A stretch of 64,000 nt of DNA from Pseudomonas sp. (GTDB lineage Bacteria > Pseudomonadota > Gammaproteobacteria > Pseudomonadales > Pseudomonadaceae): contig NZ_PEKX01000007.1 of the NCBI RefSeq assembly GCF_002796985.1, forward strand, positions 610,284 to 674,283, written 5' to 3'. The notes below the pieces were generated by a model. The model was not told where the DNA came from. It worked only from the letters and a program-made list of their open reading frames with translations, and did no database searches. Shown in pieces: positions 58,430 through 64,000 of the stretch (the stretch's first letter is position 1; the number at the start of each line of letters is the position of its first letter). A program made the position numbers and the translations under genes.

Positions 58430-59614
58430 GTGACCGACTCCGCCACTCCCCCAGATTGTCCTGCCGTTACGGGTCTGATCCTCTCCGGCGGCGGCGCGCG
58501 GGCGGCTTATCAGGTCGGTGTGCTGGCCGCCATCGCCGAGCTGCTGCCCGAGGGCGCCGAGAATCCCTTCCCGGTGATCGTGGGTACTTCCGCCGGCGCC
58601 ATCAACGCCGTCGGGTTGGCCTGCGGGGCGTTGTCCTTCTCTGGCGCGGTGGAGCGCCTGACGCAGGTCTGGAAGGGCTTTCGCACCGGCCAGGTGTACC
58701 GCGCCGACTGGCCCGGCGTGTTCAGCCAGGCCTTCAAGTTCCTCGGTCATAGTCTGCTGGGGCTGGGCAAGCGCGAGCCGGTAGCGCTGCTGGACAGCAC
58801 GCCACTGCGCTACCTCCTCGAACGGGAACTGGACCTGTCAGGTATCGCTGCCGCCGTGCGTCGCCGCAACTTGCGCGCCGTGGCGGTCACTGCCTTCGGT
58901 TATGAATCCGGTCAGGCGGTGACCTTTTACCAGGGCCGCGCCACCATCGATCCCTGGCTGCGCCACCGCCGCATCGGTGTGCCGACGCGGCTGCAGATCG
59001 AGCACCTGCTCGCCAGCTCGGCGATCCCGCTGTTGTTCCGCCCGGTGAAGATCCTTCGCGAGTACTTCGGTGACGGCGCGGTGCGCCAGCAGGCGCCGAT
59101 CAGCCCGGCGCTGCACCTGGGCGCCAACCGCGTGCTGGTGATTGGCGTGAGCGGTAACCCCACGGTCGGCAGCGCCAACGAACAAGTGGCCAATTATCGG
59201 ACGGGCCAGCCGCCGAGCCTGGCCCAGGTGGGCGTTCATCTGCTGAACAGCACCTTTATCGACAGTCTGGAAGGCGACATCGAGTTGCTGCACCGCATCA
59301 ACTTCCTCAGCTCGCTGGTGCCCGAAGAGGCGCGCCGGGCGACGCTGGGGCTGGCGCCGGTGGATGTATTGCTGATTTCACCGAGCAGGCCGCTGGACGA
59401 GATCGCCGCGCAGTACCGCCACGAATTGCCACGGGCATTGCGCCTGTTCCTGCATGGGCCGGGCGCAACCAAGGCTAGCGGGGCGGGAGTGCTCAGCTAC
59501 CTGTTGTTCGAGCCGGGTTATTGCAATGCGTTGATCGAACTGGGCTATCACGATGCCATGGAAAAGCGCGCGGAGATCGCGCGCTTTCTGGGGATGGAGG
59601 ACTGGTCGCTGTAG
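58430..59614 (+). CDS. Patatin-like phospholipase family protein
   Basis: 394 residues from GTG 58430, with AAGGA upstream; the in-frame extension into the lpxL 3' end is a shadow. The patatin active site is complete: GGGARAAYQVGVL (oxyanion hole), GTSAG (nucleophile Ser), and DGAVRQ (Asp of the dyad). No signal peptide, so probably cytoplasmic or membrane-bound; a C-terminal DUF3336-like helical segment may help membrane contact. Starts 46 bases after lpxL and is likely co-transcribed. Confidence 0.88.
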   Translation: MTDSATPPDCPAVTGLILSGGGARAAYQVGVLAAIAELLPEGAENPFPVIVGTSAGAINAVGLACGALSFSGAVERLTQVWKGFRTGQVYRADWPGVFSQAFKFLGHSLLGLGKREPVALLDSTPLRYLLERELDLSGIAAAVRRRNLRAVAVTAFGYESGQAVTFYQGRATIDPWLRHRRIGVPTRLQIEHLLASSAIPLLFRPVKILREYFGDGAVRQQAPISPALHLGANRVLVIGVSGNPTVGSANEQVANYRTGQPPSLAQVGVHLLNSTFIDSLEGDIELLHRINFLSSLVPEEARRATLGLAPVDVLLISPSRPLDEIAAQYRHELPRALRLFLHGPGATKASGAGVLSYLLFEPGYCNALIELGYHDAMEKRAEIARFLGMEDWSL

Positions 59615-59642
59615 GCCGGTCAATTACTGGGTTTCCGTGAGC

Positions 59643-59714
59643 GTAGGAGCGGACTCTGTCCGCGATTGACTCCCGGCGCGAAGCGGACCTATCGCGGACG
59701 GAGTCCGCTCCTGC
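59643..59714. repeat. REP-type palindromic repeat 5 (second family)
   Basis: GTAGGAGCGGACTCTGTCCG at 59643 and the inverted unit CGGACGGAGTCCGCTCCTGC ending at 59714, 24 bases apart. Shares the GTAGGAGC head with the other repeats but has a different stem, so it is a separate REP family. Lies between two convergent genes. Confidence 0.85.
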
Positions 59715-59739
59715 ACCAGCCTGTCTTTGTGCGTATGAG

Positions 59740-60600
59740 TCAAACCGCGAACACCCCATCGCGGTAATCACGCAGGGCCTGCTCGATTTCCTCTCGGCTG
59801 TTCATCACGAACGGGCCGTACTGCACGATCGGCTCATCGAGCGGCTTGCCGGCCAGCAGCAGGACGCGCGCGCCCTGATCGCTGGAGAGCCGGATCTCAT
59901 CGCCCTGGCCCAGGCGCACCAGGCGGTTGGTGGCGACGGTCTCGTCGCCGCGCTCCCCCGGCACCTGCAGCGAACCTTCGTAGACGTACAGCATCACCCG
60001 ATGGCCCGCCGGAATGCGCGGAGCCACGGAAGTGCCGGCCGGCAGCACCAGGTCGTAGTAGTGCGGCTCGGTACCGGGGCGCTGCACGGCGCCGTCGATA
60101 GCGGTCTCTCCGTCGTCGAAGCGCCCGGCGATCACGGTCACGCCCACACCTTGCGCGGTGGTCACGCGCGGCACGTCCTCGGGTTCGATGTCGCGGTAGC
60201 CGGCCGGGGACAGCTTGTCTTTCGCCGGCAGGTTCAGCCACAGCTGGAAGCCGCGCATGGCACCTTCCACCTGCTCGGGCATCTCGCTGTGGATGATGCC
60301 GTGGGCGGCGGTCATCCACTGCACGCCGCCGGGCTTGAGCAGGCCACGATTGCCCAGGTGGTCTTCGTGGCGCATGCGCCCTTCGAGCATGTAGGTGACG
60401 GTCTCGAAGCCGCGGTGCGGGTGGGCGGGGAAGCCGGCGATGTAGTCGTCGGGGTTCTGCGTGTCGAACTGGTCGAGCATCAGGAACGGATCGAAGCGCT
60501 CGATGCCGGGGCCGCCGATCACGCGGGTCAGGCGCACACCGGCGCCGTCGGAGGCTGGGTGGCCGATGTGCTGGTCGATCACGGTACGTAGACGGGTCAT
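59740..60600 (-). CDS. Pirin family protein
   Basis: 286 residues, double cupin. The N-terminal cupin metal site is visible as HPHRGFETVTY, HEDHLGN and the glutamate in IHSEMPEQ. Bacterial pirins act as quercetinases or as regulators of metabolic enzymes; the function of this one is not evident. Monocistronic, leftward toward REP repeat 5. Confidence 0.9.
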   Translation of the reverse strand: MTRLRTVIDQHIGHPASDGAGVRLTRVIGGPGIERFDPFLMLDQFDTQNPDDYIAGFPAHPHRGFETVTYMLEGRMRHEDHLGNRGLLKPGGVQWMTAAHGIIHSEMPEQVEGAMRGFQLWLNLPAKDKLSPAGYRDIEPEDVPRVTTAQGVGVTVIAGRFDDGETAIDGAVQRPGTEPHYYDLVLPAGTSVAPRIPAGHRVMLYVYEGSLQVPGERGDETVATNRLVRLGQGDEIRLSSDQGARVLLLAGKPLDEPIVQYGPFVMNSREEIEQALRDYRDGVFAV

Positions 60601-60706
60601 AGGAACCTCCTTGATCTGTGAATGGAGAGCATCCTATTCCCAATTGATGGATTAATGGTTGCGGTTTTTTCGACTTATATATCGAATAATCTGATTGTTT
60701 AAGGAA

Positions 60707-60735
60707 AGAAAACGCCGCCCGAGGGCGGCGTTTCC
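60707..60735 (-). terminator. Terminator of the hydrolase-mlaA operon
   Basis: On the minus strand AAACGCCGCCC-TC-GGGCGGCGTTTTC, starting six bases after the mlaA stop. Confidence 0.85.
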
Positions 60736-60739
60736 TGGG

Positions 60740-61552
60740 TCACTCCTGGATCTGCAGGTGTCGGGCTTCGGTGTAGAAGTAGCGCAGCTTCTCGTACTCG
60801 AAGGGAGAGTTCATCTGCCCGTAGCGGAAGCTGTTGCTGTAGCGCTTGTCGATGATTTCCAGGACCGGCAGCTCCCAGTATTCGCGGCTCAGGTCGGAGT
60901 AGTTCAGGTAGTTCACTTCGCGGGCAGCGACGAAGTCGGTGACCAGCCCGCCGGTGTCGCGCAGGTTGGAGGGGCCGAGGATGGGCAGCATCAGGTACGG
61001 CCCATCCGGCACGCCCCAGTAGCCCAGGGTTTGACCGAAGTCCTCGCTGATCTTCGGCAGGCCCATGGCGGTGGCCGGGTCCCACAGGCCGCCGATGCCG
61101 AGAATGGTGTTGAACAGCAGCCGCGCAGTGCTGTTGGCGGCGCGCTCGGGCTTGAGCTGGGCGACGCTGTTGAGCAGGGTCGACACTTCGCCCAGGTTGC
61201 TGAAGAAGTTGCTCACGCCGGTGCGCACGAAGTGCGGGGTCACGTACTGGTAGCCGTTCACGACGGGCAGGAATACCCATTCATCGAAGCGGTAGTTGAA
61301 GTGGTAGACCCGACGGTTCCACGACTCCCAGGGGTCATAGACGGTGAGGGCATCGATGGTGGCGCGTTCGAATTCGCGCTGATCCAGGCCGGGATTGAAC
61401 TTCAGTACATCCAGCGGGTGCTTGAAGCCGTCTTCGTCCGGTGCCGTGTCGAATTTGCTGGTGGCGGGTGGCTGTACCGGTTGCGGCGTCTCGGCCTGGG
61501 CGTAGCCGCAGGCGAGCAGAAAGGCGAGGGTCCAGGAATGGCGAAATGGCAT
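60740..61552 (-). CDS. mlaA: Phospholipid-binding lipoprotein MlaA (VacJ)
   Basis: 270 residues from ATG 61552. The signal MPFRHSWTLAFLLACG ends in a lipobox LLAC (Cys15). Family features follow: DPWESWNRRVYHFNYRFDEW, VSNFFSNLGEVSTLLN, GIGGLWDPATAMGLP, TLGYWGVPDGPYLMLPILGPS. Removes mislocalised phospholipid from the outer leaflet and hands it to MlaC. An ATG 48 bases upstream would mask the signal peptide. Starts four bases after the preceding alpha/beta hydrolase gene. Confidence 0.93.
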   Translation of the reverse strand: MPFRHSWTLAFLLACGYAQAETPQPVQPPATSKFDTAPDEDGFKHPLDVLKFNPGLDQREFERATIDALTVYDPWESWNRRVYHFNYRFDEWVFLPVVNGYQYVTPHFVRTGVSNFFSNLGEVSTLLNSVAQLKPERAANSTARLLFNTILGIGGLWDPATAMGLPKISEDFGQTLGYWGVPDGPYLMLPILGPSNLRDTGGLVTDFVAAREVNYLNYSDLSREYWELPVLEIIDKRYSNSFRYGQMNSPFEYEKLRYFYTEARHLQIQE

Positions 61553-61556
61553 GGAG

Positions 61557-62906
61557 TCAGTTCCCTGTCTGCGCGGTGGCGATGCCTGCGGCCGAGGCAT
61601 CCTGTCCCTTGAAGAAGCCCAGCATGTCCTGGGCGTTCACGCGGTAGTTGAGGTTGCCGCAGTGGCCGCCGCGCGGGTAAAGCGTCAGGCGGTCGCCGAA
61701 GGTGCTGCGCAGGAAGCCGATGTCACCCGGGCCGAGGATGACGTCGTCGGCGTTGTGCATCACGGCGATCTTCGGGCTGTCGTGCAGGTAGTCCTTCAGG
61801 GCGTACAGGCTGACCTGCTGGATCAGCTGCGGCAGGCTGCCGCCGTCGTACTTGGCGCGCCACAGTGGCATCAACTGGTCGGTCATGTAGCACTCGAAGT
61901 CGCACTGCATGGCGCGCTTGAAGAAGGGCGTCAGGCTGGTGCCTTCGGTGATCGGGTACTTGGGCGGGGTGATCAGGCCGCGGCGGTTGATCAGGTCGGA
62001 AGTGAAGGCGATGTCGGCGGACGAGAAGCGGAACACCGCGCCGATCAGCATGGCCATTTCTTCGTTGGACAGGTGCTGCTTGGACTGCTGCAGGTCGAAG
62101 AGGAAAGCGTCGTTGAGGTCGACGTAGCCCTTCTGCTTGAAGTAGCGGGTCAGCTTGGACAGCACCACCTGGTAGAAGGTGTTGGTGTCGTTGATGCCCT
62201 TGACCTCGGTCTGCACCATCTTGTCCAGGTTGCTCACCGAGGTGTAGAGGTTCACCGGTGGGTTGAGCAGCAGCACGCGCTTGAAGTTGAAGCTGCGGCG
62301 GGTCTCGTCGAGCTTGCTGACGAAGGCCGCATGCAGCGCGCCGAGGCTGTAGCCGGTCAGGTAGTAGTCGCTGATGGGCAGGTCCGGATGCTGCGCGCGC
62401 ACGGCCTGCATTACCCGGTAGAGATCATCGGCGTCGTCGGGTGTGTAACCGGGGGTGGCGACCTGGGAGGCGCCGACCATGAAGTCCCAGCTGGTCGGCG
62501 AGGACAATTGCACGACGTGGTAACCGGCGCTGTAGAACAGGCGCTTGAGGTATTCCGGGGTGCTGCTGGAGTAGTGCGCGCCGGTGCCGGCGATGATGAA
62601 GACCAGTGGCGCTTCGTGATCCTGGCGGGCCAGGCGGTAGTGCAGCTTTTTCACCGGCCAGAAGTTGCTCGGCAGCTCGTGCTCGCGCTCGGGGCGCAAC
62701 TTGAGCGCGTAGTCCGACTGGCGGATGTCGTCGTCCGTCGGCAACTCCGGGCGCAGCTCGGGTGGGGTGGTGGCGATGGTCGCCTCGAACGGGTTGACCA
62801 ATGGATAGCCGTAGCTGGCCTGGTCCACATCGCGGGCGGAAGCGGGCCCGGCGAGTCCCAGTGCGAGGCTGCCGATCAGGGCGGCCACGCGGCGTAGAAG
62901 TATCAT
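61557..62906 (-). CDS. Secreted serine alpha/beta hydrolase
   Basis: 449 residues from ATG 62906 (MILLRRVAALIGSLALGLAGPASARD, a signal peptide). Active-site elements: the nucleophile elbow GYSLG, an Asp candidate in HNADDVILGPGD and a terminal histidine in RGGHCGNLNY. LVFIIAGTGAHY resembles the oxyanion strand. Periplasmic esterase or lipase of unknown substrate. Co-transcribed with mlaA (four-base gap), hinting at a lipid substrate. Confidence 0.82.
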   Translation of the reverse strand: MILLRRVAALIGSLALGLAGPASARDVDQASYGYPLVNPFEATIATTPPELRPELPTDDDIRQSDYALKLRPEREHELPSNFWPVKKLHYRLARQDHEAPLVFIIAGTGAHYSSSTPEYLKRLFYSAGYHVVQLSSPTSWDFMVGASQVATPGYTPDDADDLYRVMQAVRAQHPDLPISDYYLTGYSLGALHAAFVSKLDETRRSFNFKRVLLLNPPVNLYTSVSNLDKMVQTEVKGINDTNTFYQVVLSKLTRYFKQKGYVDLNDAFLFDLQQSKQHLSNEEMAMLIGAVFRFSSADIAFTSDLINRRGLITPPKYPITEGTSLTPFFKRAMQCDFECYMTDQLMPLWRAKYDGGSLPQLIQQVSLYALKDYLHDSPKIAVMHNADDVILGPGDIGFLRSTFGDRLTLYPRGGHCGNLNYRVNAQDMLGFFKGQDASAAGIATAQTGN

Positions 62907-62991
62907 GGTTCGGAGTCCTTTCAAGAGGAGGCCAACTCTAGGGTGAGCGCGCATTAAGACCAGCACATTTCCCACAAGTGCGATGCTCGTT

Positions 62992-63477
62992 TCAGCCCTT
63001 GCGTGCCAAGTCACGCAGGGCGTCACCGGTCAGACGATAGACGGTCCACTCGTCTTGCGGGCACGCACCCAGGCTGCGGTAGAAGCCAATGGCCGGTTCG
63101 TTCCAGTCCAGTACCGACCACTCCAGGCGTCCGCAGTGGCGTTCTACCGCCAGCTTCGCCAGTTCGCTGAGCAGCGCCTTGCCCAGGCCGGCGCCACGGG
63201 CGGCGGGGCGTACATAGAGGTCTTCGAGGTAGATACCCGGTTGGCTTAGCCAGGTGGAGTAGTTGTGGAAGAACAGCGCGAAACCTTGCGGCGCGCCGTC
63301 CACCTCGCCGATCAGCACCTCGGCGTAGGGGCGCGGGCCGAACAGGTGGTCGTGCATGCGCTGGGCATCGGCTTTCACTTCGTCGAGCAGCTTTTCGTAG
63401 TCGGCCAGTTCGCGGATGAGGTCGAGGATCAGCGGGATGTCGTCGGGGACGGCAGGGCGCAGGGTGACGCGAGGCAT
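62992..63477 (-). CDS. GNAT acetyltransferase
   Basis: 161 residues from ATG 63477 (MPRVTLRPAVPDDIP). The GNAT fold is evident from LEDLYVRPAARGAGLGKALL (acetyl-CoA-binding motif A, R-x-x-G-x-G) and WNEPAIGFYRSLGA. It resembles diamine/thialysine N-acetyltransferases (SAT family), which share FFHNYSTWLSQPGIYLEDL. Substrate probably a polyamine or thialysine-like amine. Confidence 0.87.
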   Translation of the reverse strand: MPRVTLRPAVPDDIPLILDLIRELADYEKLLDEVKADAQRMHDHLFGPRPYAEVLIGEVDGAPQGFALFFHNYSTWLSQPGIYLEDLYVRPAARGAGLGKALLSELAKLAVERHCGRLEWSVLDWNEPAIGFYRSLGACPQDEWTVYRLTGDALRDLARKG

Positions 63478-63545
63478 GGGGCGTTCCTTGGAGAGCGGGG
63501 GCGTCCGAGCATGCCCAATGCGCCGCGTCTCTGGCAACAGGCGCT

Positions 63546-64000
63546 TCAGTAACGCTCCAGGCTTTCCAGCCAGATCAGCTCGCAGGCGCCGGCACCGGTG
63601 TCATCGCGGGTCAGCGAGCTGACCCAGCGCCAGCCGTCGTCGCCTTCCACGCGTACCAGCTTGCCGGACAGGCGAATGTGCTCGCCGGCGCTGACCTGGG
63701 CCAGGGCGCGCGCCACGCTGTCGTTGGCCGGGATCATGTGCATGTTGGCGGCATGGGTTTCCAGCTCGCGGCGGGGAATCGGCAGCTTGTCGGCATGCCA
63801 GTAGAACCAGCGGTTGCCCTGGCTGATGCGGATATCGGCCAGCACCTTCGGATCGTCCATCGGCCCCCAGCCAAGCGCCAGGTCGGTGGGCGACAGCTCG
63901 GCCTCGCGACCCAGGTGGTAATCCTCGCGGCCGAGCACGCGTGCCTCGATAGTGAAGTCCTGCAGCGGATAGATCGAATAGCGCTCGACGCGGAAGCCAC
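63546..64000 (-). CDS. Conserved protein of unknown function (partial, 5' end beyond the window)
   Basis: The last 150 or so residues of a protein that runs off the right edge; reading starts GFRVERYSIYPLQDFTIEARV and continues LGREDYHLGREAELSPTDLALGWGPM. The pattern (ELSPTDLALGWGPM, ANMHMIPAND, SLTRDDTGAGACELIWLESL) recalls a widespread uncharacterised bacterial family of short secreted or membrane-anchored proteins. An N-terminal membrane or signal segment, if present, is outside the window. Confidence 0.65.
   Translation of the reverse strand, partial: GFRVERYSIYPLQDFTIEARVLGREDYHLGREAELSPTDLALGWGPMDDPKVLADIRISQGNRWFYWHADKLPIPRRELETHAANMHMIPANDSVARALAQVSAGEHIRLSGKLVRVEGDDGWRWVSSLTRDDTGAGACELIWLESLERY

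Overview
The window is about 64 kb of a high-GC gammaproteobacterial chromosome that I assign to the genus Pseudomonas. Gene content and order match two separate stretches of P. aeruginosa PAO1 as I recall them: queC/tRNA-Lys followed by the nadA to purC block, and then the block running from the hybrid sensor kinase through capB, rdgC, prc/algO, the min operon, lpxL and mlaA. It is probably not P. aeruginosa itself. The pqs/mvfR region that lies next to nadA in PAO1 is absent, MinC has an unusually long linker, and the REP palindromes (GTAGGAGCGAGCTTGCTC and GTAGGAGCGGACTCTG types) suggest a relative such as the P. nitroreducens/citronellolis/knackmussii group. That species guess is inference.

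Layout. 1-10 kb: queC, tRNA-Lys, nadA, bepA, a tusA-like gene, perM, bcp-gcvR, dapA-bamC-MBL hydrolase-purC and tRNA-Ser. 10-13.5 kb: small accessory genes, including an AhpD-like protein, a GreA/GreB-like factor and a complete Xre-RES toxin-antitoxin pair with a palindromic operator. 13.9-21.6 kb: rmuC, an FAD oxidoreductase, and a leftward operon encoding an M24 peptidase, an epoxide hydrolase-SDR fusion and a predicted di-iron protein, with a divergent MerR regulator. 21.6-33 kb: LysR/YdcZ pair, a transporter-like hybrid histidine kinase, a GNAT, an AraC regulator, a FecA-like receptor without signalling domain, an LplT-PlsC fusion and a cold-shock protein.

33-46 kb: a guanidinium exporter (gdx/sugE) under a mini-ykkC (guanidine-II) riboswitch, a BASS symporter, rdgC, tRNA-Val and tRNA-Asp, an FKBP lipoprotein, a DUF1232 protein, a periplasmic binding protein, a three-gene cluster (HTH, unknown, Sel1), an EAL-CBS-GGDEF protein, prc/algO, a quinone oxidoreductase and an M50-like membrane protease. 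46-52.4 kb: an overlapping ABC importer operon (binding protein, AP-superfamily enzyme, two permeases, ATPase, HAD phosphatase) with a divergent GntR/UTRA regulator and clear dyad operators; it looks built to import and dephosphorylate an organophosphorus compound. 52.4-64 kb: GFA enzyme, M18 aminopeptidase, rluA, minCDE, lpxL, a patatin, a pirin, mlaA with a secreted alpha/beta hydrolase, a GNAT and a partial unknown gene.

The most notable non-coding signals are a pair of related intergenic elements (near 13.7 and 37.3 kb) with inverted DnaA boxes at identical internal spacing, the guanidine-II riboswitch, and five REP/BIME-type palindromic repeats, two of which share an unusual asymmetric half. 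No CRISPR array, insertion sequence, prophage or rRNA gene was seen.
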